Of a stretch of DNA of 64,000 bases, positions 47,401 through 55,093 are shown piece after piece; within the stretch, counting starts at the first letter, position 1, and each line of letters opens with the position of its first letter. Source of the stretch: JAGOTP01 sp964600845 (GTDB taxonomy: Bacteria; Patescibacteriota; Patescibacteriia; 2-12-FULL-60-25); the NCBI GenBank assembly GCA_964600845.1, contig CAZRJW010000003.1:1-64000 (forward strand). The letters are read 5' to 3'. The notes beneath the pieces were generated by a model. The model had not been told where the DNA came from, ran no database searches, and saw nothing but the letters and a program-made list of their open reading frames with translations. Position numbers and translations under genes: made by a program.

Positions 47401-47889
47401 TGGAATAATTTTGGCTCCGTACTGCTTGCGACCACGAACAAGCTCGGCGCTAAAAAAGGCACCGGCTGAACGTACGAGCTGCGACACAATCACGCGCTCG
47501 ATCCCGTTAATGATGAACGTTCCACGTTCCGTCATGAGCGGCAGGTCTCCCAAATACACCTCCTGATCTTTCGACGCACCCGTCCGACGGTTTGTCAGAC
47601 GCGCTTTTACGCGAAGAGCAGCCTCATAGTTGACGTTCTTTCCCATCGACGTCTTCTCGTCGAATTTTGGTTCGTCAACAAAATAATCATCCAAATGTAA
47701 CTCGAGATCACGACCGATAAAGTCCTTAATCGGGGAAATCTCTCGAACCAGCTCACGAATTCCTTCTTGGACGAACCAGCGATAGGAATCCTTTTGGACC
47801 TCGATGAGGTCAGGCAGGGCCATAGCGTCACGCGTCGCGGTAAAATACCGGCGCTCGACGTCGACCGAAGGCTGGCGACGGAAAATCAT
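44434..47889 (-). CDS. rpoB: RNA polymerase beta subunit
   Basis: 1151 residues. Rifampicin region [31 protein letters not shown] keeps the usual sensitive residues; the following [21 protein letters not shown] has Arg where E. coli has Pro564. [31 protein letters not shown] near the C-terminus is typical. Start preceded by CCTCAGCCGTTTTAT, no Shine-Dalgarno. Confidence 0.98.
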   Translation of the reverse strand: [1151 protein letters not shown]

Positions 47890-48348
47890 ATAAAACGGCT
47901 GAGGGGAGTTAACACACTCTCTACCTGACGTAGGACGAACCTCCGAGGGACCTGGCAGCCGGGGCGAAGTTCGTGTCTATTCAAGTAAACAGTGGAGCCG
48001 AGATGTAAAAACCTACAACAACGCGTTTGGAGCGCAAAATCCCCTCCCAGATCAGGAATCGGGAAGGGATTTTGCGTTACGTACGCAACGACTGCATGGG
48101 CAAAGCAGGCATTTGATCAAAGTATCGATCGTTGAGATAAGTTTTTCCGTCGCGAATATACCACCTTAAAATGGCTAAGTCAAGAGAAATACGAAGCAAA
48201 GAGGGACGTAAGTTACGTTCCGGGCGTCGCCTAGACCCACCGAGGCGGGCTCGAAGGGAAACCGGTCGTTTTTCTATCGACATCAATGAACCAGCTCCGC
48301 TCAGTTTTCCGCTTTTAAAGACCTTGCACTCCCGGTATTCTAAAATTC
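47890..48348. other. Divergent intergenic region between rpoB and the nucleotidyltransferase
   Basis: Must contain the rpoB leader and promoter, which I cannot place with confidence. The strong symmetric hairpin GCAAAATCCC(T)TCCC ... GGGAGGGGATTTTGC (48031-48076) with T4 in both directions is a terminator. A 69-codon minus-strand frame (48077-48286) ends right at this hairpin but has no Shine-Dalgarno or recognisable features, so I do not call it. Confidence 0.5.
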
Positions 48349-49062
48349 ATGATTACCCAAGCACTCATTCATGCGGGAGGAGAAGGAACGCGACTTCGTC
48401 CGGTCACCTACGAGATCCCCAAACCGCTCGTCCCCGTTCAAGGGAAGCCGATTCTAACCTGGCTGATCGAGTGGTTGGCTCAATACGGCGTAAAACGCGT
48501 CCTAGTTACCATTTCGCCTAAATGGAAGGCTGCGTTCGAAAGCTGGCAGCTGCGGCTCTCTACCGAGCATCCAGAGGTTCAAATCGACCTGTGGGTGGAA
48601 CCTGAGCCGATGGGTACGATGGGTGCGGCCGTGCACTATTTAAAGGATACGTTCAACCAAGAGTCGATTTTTGTGACAAATGGCGATGAGTTGAAAGGGT
48701 TCGATCTGACAGCACTCTCAAACGTACACGAAGAGCACGCCTACACGGTTACGCTTGGCTTGGTAGCCGTTGAAGAACCTCAACACTATGGCGTTCCGGA
48801 GCTAGCAGGAACAAAGGTACTTGAGTATCGCGAAAAACCGAGCAATCCGACAACAAATTTCGTTCACGCAGGGCTCTATGCACTCAATACCGCTATTTTA
48901 AGCCAAATAAACACTGAAAAACGCTTTTTAATGTTTGAGAAGGATCTTTTTCCGAATCTCGCAGCCACCGGAATGCTAGGAGCTACCCCTCTTGCTGGAC
49001 CCTGGTTTGACTGTGGGACACTCGAACGTTGGGAAAAGGCTATTAAAGAGTGGACGATCTAG
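48349..49062 (+). CDS. Sugar-phosphate nucleotidyltransferase
   Basis: 237 residues. N-terminal signature ALIHAGGEGTRLRPVTYEIPKPLVPVQGKPIL (NTP-binding GGxGTRLxPxT...KP), metal Asp in FVTNGDELKG, YGVPEL...YREKP and FVHAGLYALN blocks. Activates a hexose-1-phosphate (glucose or mannose type) to an NDP-sugar for envelope glycans; exact sugar and NTP cannot be read from sequence. No Shine-Dalgarno. Confidence 0.88.
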   Translation: MITQALIHAGGEGTRLRPVTYEIPKPLVPVQGKPILTWLIEWLAQYGVKRVLVTISPKWKAAFESWQLRLSTEHPEVQIDLWVEPEPMGTMGAAVHYLKDTFNQESIFVTNGDELKGFDLTALSNVHEEHAYTVTLGLVAVEEPQHYGVPELAGTKVLEYREKPSNPTTNFVHAGLYALNTAILSQINTEKRFLMFEKDLFPNLAATGMLGATPLAGPWFDCGTLERWEKAIKEWTI

Positions 49063-49348
49063 GCTATCCTCAGGCTATCCACAGAAGGCAGCCTCGATCA
49101 TTAATCAGAAAAGAGAGGTCAAAATAGCCGTTTTATTCGCTCAACCCAGCTAAAGTTAGTAATACTTTATTGCCCCCTTCTACCGTATACCGGTATTCTA
49201 GAGAGGTAGGACAGACCGAGGGGACTCGTGGGCACGAGCCGATCTCCCTACAGACGTTAGACAACTGCCACCATCTGTTTGTTCAGTCGGACTAAACAGA
49301 AATTAAGGCTAAGGTTAGCCCTATTTCATGTACGATGCATTCCGTCGC
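49063..49348 (+). other. Non-coding stretch with several hairpins
   Basis: No credible coding frame. Contains ACTCGTGGGCACGAG (49221-49239 area) inside a larger GTAGG ... CCTAC pairing, and the hairpin CTGTTTGTTCAGTCGGACTA AACAG near 49276-49300. May be the 3' region of the nucleotidyltransferase transcript or part of the next element. Confidence 0.35.
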
Positions 49349-49377
49349 TTGACAGAATAATAAAACTATATTATTCT
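49349..49377 (+). promoter_or_regulatory. Promoter for the structured RNA / cassette H transcript
   Basis: TTGACA, 17-nt spacer, TATTCT. It precedes the folded RNA candidate by about 25 nt and the cassette H start codon by about 585 nt. Confidence 0.7.
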
Positions 49378-49402
49378 ACGTAGTTGCTTTCACAATTTTT
49401 CT

Positions 49403-49566
49403 CGATCTCTGCAGCGTTTTGGAGGGTTCCCAGCCGCCGCTGGACCAAGACCGTTGTTTGACTCTTCTGGGCTACGGCTCGGACGCCTCATTCACCTTCT
49501 TGCGGTCTATCGGGTCTTCGGACCATTGATAGCCACCTTCCACCCTCCAAAACGCTGACGAGATCG
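49403..49566 (+). ncRNA. Candidate structured RNA of about 165 nt
   Basis: Closed by a long terminal stem: CGATCTC / GAGATCG, a 4x4 internal loop (TGCA/TGAC), then a perfect 14-bp stem GCGTTTTGGAGGGT / ACCCTCCAAAACGC. Inside are further hairpins, e.g. GGTCTTCGGACC with a UUCG loop. It lies just after a good promoter. It does not resemble RNase P RNA, tmRNA, SRP RNA or group I/II introns by their conserved cores. It could be an independent RNA or the 5' part of the cassette H leader. Confidence 0.5.
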
Positions 49567-49961
49567 AACAAGAGATAAAGAGGACGACCTTCTTAGGAAA
49601 CCGAACACGGCCACTTAAGAAACCGGATGACGAAGATAGGTTCGGTGGCTACGGCTACCTCCCCCATCGCTAGTCCTCCACACGTCCCACCGCGTCTTCG
49701 ACGCTTCGGGACTTTCACCTCTTTATCTTTGGTTCGATCCGTTCGCCTTCAAAACACGGGCTGGTCATCCCGAGCTTCGCTCGGCGAGCTACGCATTTTT
49801 CTGTCTCTGGCGCTTCAGTCAGACCCAGTTTCGCTATGGTTCGTAACGCTTGCGGCTTCGTGCCAAGACAGTGTTGATGATCAACCCGTGTTATGAATAC
49901 ACTAGCGGGTACCCCTTGAAACCGATGGTCGGTGGAGAGGTGAACTCGCAAAAGGAGTGCT
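49567..49961 (+). other. Rest of the long leader before cassette H
   Basis: About 395 nt, non-coding on inspection (frames on both strands lack family features). Rich in UUCG-type hairpins: GTCTTCGAC, GAGCTTCGCTC, CGCTTGCGGCTTCG. If transcribed with cassette H it would make a 5' UTR near 580 nt, very long for this genome. Confidence 0.4.
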
Positions 49962-50492
49962 ATGGCTAAGGAAATAGTGTGGGAACAGAACGACCCTTGG
50001 TCGTGTACGGCGCAGGTCGATGCGTCCAAGGCGCTTCGCGTCTGGGCCATCCTCATCACCTCGAACAACATCAAGAAGATGGGGTTATTCAACCTGCGGT
50101 CGAGCGATTCAGCGGACGAACTCGTCCGCAAGCTCACCACGTTCTATTACACCCAGTGTGGGGTGTGGGGAACGGACGACCAGGACGAGCCGGTGTTCAG
50201 CAGCGACGGAAAGGTCGTTCTCATCAACGGCAGCGAGCCAGAAGAAAGGTTCGAGCTCCCTGAGGAACACGGCGAAGCCATGGACTGGGCGGCGCTCGAA
50301 CTGCGCTGGCGTGCAGTCGAGGGCGTCTATATGGAGACGCGCGTCGTCATCTACCCTGCAGCGAGCGGAGGATGGGAAGCCACGCTCCAGGTCCGCAGAG
50401 GCAGCAAGCGGGGAGCCCCGCGTTGGTTCGTCAGCGAACTCAACGATGCGGAGATCCAGCTCCCTGAGAGCTTCCCGATCCGCGACTACTGA
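49962..50492 (+). CDS. Cassette H: hypothetical protein
   Basis: 176 residues from the ATG six nt after AAAAGGAG. Segments: KEIVWEQNDPWSCTAQVDASKALRVWAILITSNNIKKMGLFNLRS, ELVRKLTTFYYTQCGVWG, MDWAALELRWRAVEGVYMETRVVIYP and WEATLQVRRGSKRGAPRWFVSEL. Soluble, acidic, alpha/beta; no recognised domain. GC-rich codon use, its own promoter, a long structured leader and a 3' hairpin. Confidence 0.6.
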   Translation: MAKEIVWEQNDPWSCTAQVDASKALRVWAILITSNNIKKMGLFNLRSSDSADELVRKLTTFYYTQCGVWGTDDQDEPVFSSDGKVVLINGSEPEERFELPEEHGEAMDWAALELRWRAVEGVYMETRVVIYPAASGGWEATLQVRRGSKRGAPRWFVSELNDAEIQLPESFPIRDY

Positions 50493-50538
50493 AAGCCCCA
50501 TCGCCAGACCTACCTCGGATGCACTGGCCATCCAACGA

Positions 50539-50581
50539 CACCCCGCTCAGACCGAACACTCGGTCACCAACGAGCGGGGTG
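50539..50581 (+). terminator. 3' stem-loop of cassette H
   Basis: CACCCCGCTC / GAGCGGGGTG closing stem with an inner ACCGA / TCGGT hairpin, about 45 nt after the stop, no T-tract. Confidence 0.6.
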
Positions 50582-50814
50582 AAGTCATATTTAGCAAATT
50601 TTAGATCTTCAATTGCTTGACCGAAGGTCAAATTTTTCGTAACCTCGATTGAACCTGGAGCCCAAATCTTCTTTCCGATTGCGGATCGCTGTACGCCATT
50701 CTTGAGGGACCAACGATGCGGCTTCTTTGGAGTCTTCCAAAGAAACTCTCTGCGTCACCGGAATCTCATTCTCGCGCGTGATAGCGCTTCGCAGTCTGGA
50801 AGAGGATTCTTTGT
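50582..50814 (-). other. Region between cassette H and the RodZ-like gene, possible decayed gene
   Basis: No complete gene. A start-less minus-strand frame (from about 50768) reads KNGVQRSAIGKKIWAPGSIE then VTKNLTFGQAIEDLKFAKYD, protein-like in composition, and continues without a stop into the 3' element of cassette H. It may be a gene end truncated by cassette insertion. Confidence 0.3.
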
Positions 50815-51501
50815 TTACGGCGTTTCTGCTGTTCGTTGATAAAAGACGTGACGGATCGCCTCAGCTGTCTTGCCACGACGTTTTTTTGCTTGAATCACAA
50901 TCACTGTCGGACCCGAAGGAATATCGATCGACAGACTAAAGACTCCATTCGCCTCAACGATCGCCGGACGCCCATTGATCGAGACTGTTGCATCCGGCTC
51001 GGTCTTTCCCTGAATGTCTGCTACGGGACGAGCAAGACGCTCCCCTTCTTTTGGCGTCTCGATCAAAAGCGACGGCGCCGCAGTCACCGCTCGTACCTGA
51101 TAAAAAACGTATCCTCCGATCAGACCCGCAAACAGACACAGCCCAACCGCCGCCAGAACACGCGACCAAACCGTAAAATCAAACCAACGCACGCGTACGA
51201 GCGGCATAAGCTCCTGCGGCGTACGTTCACGCGTCTCAATTTTCAAACTTGCACGATATTTTTGAAGATAATACGTCTGCTGAATGGAATAAATCCCAAG
51301 ATAAGTCCGAAAGACGTGCTCAAAATACAGTGGATCGGAAATCTCTTCCCAACGCTCTTCTTCCAGCGATCGGATTGATCCTTCAGACACTTTGCTTAGG
51401 TTCGCCGCTTCAGCGCGCGTGAGACCGGCCTTGGTGCGCAGCTCAATCAAATCATGGCCCAAGCCCCCTCCTGGATGAATGCGCTTTTGGATAAACCCCA
51501 T
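50815..51501 (-). CDS. RodZ-like protein: HTH domain, membrane helix, Ig-like domain
   Basis: 228 residues. N-terminal HTH (LGHDLIELRTKAGLTRAEAANLSKVSEGSIRSLEEERWEEI), the RodZ-like FRTYLGIYSIQ region, one membrane helix (VLAAVGLCLFAGLIGGYVFY) and a periplasmic Ig-like domain (APSLLIETPKEGERLARPVADIQGKTEPDATVSING). RodZ couples MreB to the cell wall machinery, but the C-terminal domain here is the glucodextranase-type Ig fold, so the role is inferred. TATAAT at 51510-51515 (minus strand) may be its -10. It overlaps nothing and precedes no obvious partner. Confidence 0.75.
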   Translation of the reverse strand: MGFIQKRIHPGGGLGHDLIELRTKAGLTRAEAANLSKVSEGSIRSLEEERWEEISDPLYFEHVFRTYLGIYSIQQTYYLQKYRASLKIETRERTPQELMPLVRVRWFDFTVWSRVLAAVGLCLFAGLIGGYVFYQVRAVTAAPSLLIETPKEGERLARPVADIQGKTEPDATVSINGRPAIVEANGVFSLSIDIPSGPTVIVIQAKKRRGKTAEAIRHVFYQRTAETP

Positions 51502-51510
51502 ACACCTACA

Positions 51511-53787
51511 TTATAGCTCCTGTTCTGGCTCGGCTTCAGCTGCGTCATTATCAAGCTCCATCTGTCGTCCAAAATCTGCTTTTAAAATTTCACGCGGTTT
51601 CGCTCCGTCGGCAGGACCGATGAATCCCTGTTGCTCAAGAAGATCGAGTAAACGAGCGGCGCGAGCATATCCCACCTTCAATCGACGCTGAAGCAAAGAA
51701 GCGGACGCTTTGCCGGCACGAATGATCTCTTCTTTCGCATCTGGAAGAAGTGGATCGTCATCTTCACCATCCCCTCCTGCGCCGCCCCCGAAGCTGGTGG
51801 AGCTACCTGAACCGTTACTTGCGCGCTGCGTCACACTAAAGTCGTAATCTGCAGGATCGTACTTTGACTTGATGTACTCAACGACGCGGGAGATTTCGGT
51901 ATCAGAGATAAAGGCACCTTGAATACGCTTTGGCGTCGCAAGTTCAGCCGTTGAAAGTAACATATCTCCGCGGCCAATCAGTTTATCCGCCCCTTGTTGA
52001 TCAAGAATGGTACGCGAGTCGGTAGACGATGCAACAGCGAACGCGATACGCGCAGGAACGTTCGCCTTGATCAAACCGGTGATGACATCGACTGACGGAC
52101 GCTGCGTCGCCAGAATCAAGTGAATACCGACCGCGCGTGCCATCTGAGCTAAGCGAACGATCGGCCCTTCGATCTCGGATGACGAGGTCGCCATCAAGTC
52201 TGCCAACTCATCGATGAAGATGGTTAGATACGGAATCTTCTCTTCTACGCGTGCGTTATAGCTCGCAAGATCACGCGCCCCAACCTTCGAGAGTAGATCA
52301 TAGCGATGATCCATCTCACGCAGGGCCCACTTCAACGCATTCACTGTTTCTGCTGTTTTTGTGATAACGGGCGTTACCAAGTGCGGTAAGCCGTTATAGA
52401 TCTGAAGTTCAACGCGCTTCGGGTCCACCATGATGAACTTCATCTCACCCGGACTGAAGGTGTAGAGCAGCGTCATGATAATGACGTTCAAACAGACAGA
52501 TTTCCCAGAACCTGTCGCTCCAGCGACCAGCAAGTGCGGCATGCGGCCAAGATCCGCTGTCCAAGGCTTGCCTGCGACGTCTTTTCCAAGAACAAAGTGT
52601 AGACCTCCTGGTTTACGTTCACGGAATTCTTTCGATTCAAGGATTTCACGCATCCCAACGGTTGCCACCGACTGGTTTGGAACCTCAATACCCACCAAGG
52701 ATTTACCCGGGATAGGTGCCTCGATACGGATCGGATGCGCAGCAAGTGCGAGCGCTAAGTCGTTATGAAGTCCAGTCAGACGCGAAAGCTTCACTCCATC
52801 AGAGGGCTTCAACGTGAACTGGGTAACTGTTGGTCCGACAGAGACTTCTGCCATTTCGACCGGAATCCCAAACTTATCTAGCGTCCGACGAATAACTTCA
52901 CGGTTATGCGAAATATCTCCCGAGGTTGGCTTTTGATCGCGACGATCGAGTAAATCGAGCGGAATCTCGATCTTTGGATATTGCTTCTTTGGTTTCGTGA
53001 CCAAGACCGGAGCAGGCGTCTCCTCTCCGTCCTCTTCTCCTTCTTCCACTTCCCCCTCCTCCTCTTCAAGATCCTCGTCCTCTTCTTCTGATTCTCCCTC
53101 TGGGAGCTCTTCCTCCTCAGCCTCCGGCGTTATGAGGGTCGGCTGAAAGGCGGGGCTCTGGTCGTAGCCAGGCGAGAAGACAGCGGAAGAAGCGGAGCTT
53201 TTTTGTTCACGAACACGGATAAGCTGCTTCACTGGCCAGGAAATACCGTGAATAACAACCACCGCTGCCCGCTTAACCCATTCAATAATTGTTCGGATAT
53301 CTTCGATCGTGAGATTGAAGATTAAGAGGACAGAGATGACAAAGAGCGCTCCGAACAAGATGCGTACACCCCAAAGACCGAGCGAACTCACGAGCGGCGT
53401 CGCGAGCAAGTATCCAAGCTTCCCTCCAACCGCACGTACCACCTGATCTGGCACCGGACCACCTCCTGGAACGGCCAGAATATGCATGAATGGATTCAGC
53501 GACAGGAAGAACAAACACAATCCAATTGCGTTCTTCACGTGGAGCTGAAATCGATCAGGTGCAGCCAAGTGGTATGCAACCGCGAGCGAAATGAACGGCA
53601 AAAAGAATCGATCCCAACCAAATACCCAGGTTAAACCACTATCCAAACGAGCTCCGACCGATCCTCCTAAATCGAACATTCCGAAAAACAGAAGAAGCGA
53701 GAACGCGCATAGAAAAACTACGGCAACGCTTCGCTTCGTTTCTGGATCAAGCTTTACAGCAAAGGAGGAGCGCTTTCGTCTGGCCAT
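51511..53787 (-). CDS. ftsK: DNA translocase FtsK
   Basis: 758 residues. N-terminal membrane helices (SVAVVFLCAFSLLLFFGMF and three more), a strongly acidic linker (about 225-265, EEEELPEGESEEEDEDLEEE), then the motor: PIPGKSLVGIEVPN, Walker A LLVAGATGSGKSVCLN, Walker B YLTIFIDELADLM, THRILATQRPSVDVITG-type block (HLILATQRPSVDVITGLIKAN) and the C-terminal gamma winged helix (RRLKVGYARAARLLDLLEQQGFIGPADG). Segregates chromosome termini at the septum. Confidence 0.96.
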   Translation of the reverse strand: MARRKRSSFAVKLDPETKRSVAVVFLCAFSLLLFFGMFDLGGSVGARLDSGLTWVFGWDRFFLPFISLAVAYHLAAPDRFQLHVKNAIGLCLFFLSLNPFMHILAVPGGGPVPDQVVRAVGGKLGYLLATPLVSSLGLWGVRILFGALFVISVLLIFNLTIEDIRTIIEWVKRAAVVVIHGISWPVKQLIRVREQKSSASSAVFSPGYDQSPAFQPTLITPEAEEEELPEGESEEEDEDLEEEEGEVEEGEEDGEETPAPVLVTKPKKQYPKIEIPLDLLDRRDQKPTSGDISHNREVIRRTLDKFGIPVEMAEVSVGPTVTQFTLKPSDGVKLSRLTGLHNDLALALAAHPIRIEAPIPGKSLVGIEVPNQSVATVGMREILESKEFRERKPGGLHFVLGKDVAGKPWTADLGRMPHLLVAGATGSGKSVCLNVIIMTLLYTFSPGEMKFIMVDPKRVELQIYNGLPHLVTPVITKTAETVNALKWALREMDHRYDLLSKVGARDLASYNARVEEKIPYLTIFIDELADLMATSSSEIEGPIVRLAQMARAVGIHLILATQRPSVDVITGLIKANVPARIAFAVASSTDSRTILDQQGADKLIGRGDMLLSTAELATPKRIQGAFISDTEISRVVEYIKSKYDPADYDFSVTQRASNGSGSSTSFGGGAGGDGEDDDPLLPDAKEEIIRAGKASASLLQRRLKVGYARAARLLDLLEQQGFIGPADGAKPREILKADFGRQMELDNDAAEAEPEQEL

Positions 53788-53828
53788 GATAAGAGAGATT
53801 GTACCCGTCCTGCCCGCTTCTGACGAGA

Positions 53829-54926
53829 TCAGCTAACCGCGCCTTCTTCTTTTTCATCCTCGTCCTCTTCGTCGTCCTTTCCACGGCCGGTCACGCTACC
53901 CGCCTGATCATCTTCACGCGACTGCCAAGTCTCGAGACACTTCTGACGAATTTGCGCCAACAATTCTGGCTTATCTCGAAGCGCTTGCTTCGCCGTCTCT
54001 CGACCAACTCCAAGCTTCTCTTCGGCATAGGAATAAGTATTTCCAGACTTCGCGACGACTCCAAGATCGACACCTGCATCCAACATATCACCTGAAATCG
54101 AGATCCCTTCGTTATACATGATGTCGAATTCACAGGTGCGGAACGGAGCCGCGACCTTGTTCTTCACGATTTTGATCTTCACGCGGTTTCCAATGATCTT
54201 TTCGGCGACCTTGATATGGGCCGCACGACGAATTTCAATACGCATCGACGAGTAGAACTTCAGCGCGTTCCCACCAGTCGTTGTTTCTGGGTTGCCGAAG
54301 ACAATTCCGATCTTCTGACGAATCTGGTTCAAGAAGATAACCACGGTGTTGGAGCGAGAAATGATCGCCGTGAGTTTGCGTAGAGCCTGGCTCATGAGAC
54401 GAGCCTGCAATCCCATATGTTGATCACCCATCTCACCTTCGATTTCTGCGCGTGGTGTAAGCGCCGCGACGGAGTCGATCACAATCACGTCAACGGCATT
54501 TGAACGGACAAGTGTTTCGACGATATCGAGCGCCTGTTCTCCATTATCTGGCTGGGAGATGAGCAGTTGATCGACTTTCACACCGACTTTGCGAGCATAG
54601 TCTGGATCGAGCGCGTGTTCCGCATCAACGAACGCAGCAACTCCCCCAAGCTTCTGTGCTTCCGCAACAATATGCATGGCCAACGTCGTCTTTCCAGATG
54701 CTTCTGGACCAAAGATTTCAACGATTCTGCCGCGTGGCACACCAAAAACACCAAGCGCCAAGTCGAGCGACAGACAACCCGTTGGAATAGCAGCAACCTG
54801 CATTTTACGAGCTTCCCCCAGACGCATGATCGAGCCTTCTCCAAATTTTTCCTTAATCTGATCGATCGCGCCTTGGACAGCGAGTCCGCGACCGTCCGCT
54901 TGTGCTTCAGAAGATTTACGAGCCAT
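53829..54926 (-). CDS. recA: Recombinase RecA
   Basis: 365 residues from the ATG giving MARKSSEAQ (the frame opens three codons earlier). GEGSIMRLGE, Walker A GPEASGKTTLAMHI, AAFVDAEHALDP, LLISQPDNGEQALDI, VIVIDSVAALTPRAEIEGEMGDQHMGLQARLMSQALRKL and QIRQKIGIVFGNPETTTGGNALKF are all intact. Acidic C-terminal tail, as usual. Start follows GAACTTT with no Shine-Dalgarno; I see no clear LexA palindrome in the short leader. Confidence 0.98.
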   Translation of the reverse strand: MARKSSEAQADGRGLAVQGAIDQIKEKFGEGSIMRLGEARKMQVAAIPTGCLSLDLALGVFGVPRGRIVEIFGPEASGKTTLAMHIVAEAQKLGGVAAFVDAEHALDPDYARKVGVKVDQLLISQPDNGEQALDIVETLVRSNAVDVIVIDSVAALTPRAEIEGEMGDQHMGLQARLMSQALRKLTAIISRSNTVVIFLNQIRQKIGIVFGNPETTTGGNALKFYSSMRIEIRRAAHIKVAEKIIGNRVKIKIVKNKVAAPFRTCEFDIMYNEGISISGDMLDAGVDLGVVAKSGNTYSYAEEKLGVGRETAKQALRDKPELLAQIRQKCLETWQSREDDQAGSVTGRGKDDEEDEDEKEEGAVS

Positions 54927-55093
54927 AAAGTTCAAATGAAAGAGTGTTCTATTTATGTTCTATATCGTACCTTGTTTACTTAAGATTGCAAACGTATTTA
55001 TCCACATTCGTTTTTCGTTAGATACGCGCAAGCCCCCAAGCGGAGTGACCGTTCGAGAGGGCGCGAAAGAAAGAAGAGAACCGAGATTCTTGT

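Noticed and set aside
48077..48286. 69-codon frame upstream of rpoB
   Set aside because: Ends neatly at a terminator but lacks a ribosome-binding or pyrimidine leader and any recognisable motif; the opposite strand is equally open.
48171..48521. Plus-strand frame overlapping the nucleotidyltransferase start
   Set aside because: Basic, Arg/Pro-rich shadow translation that continues over a well-supported gene in another frame.
49627..50140. Frames on both strands in the cassette H leader
   Set aside because: Compositions are not protein-like and the region is dominated by RNA-type hairpins; the minus frame also overlaps cassette H.
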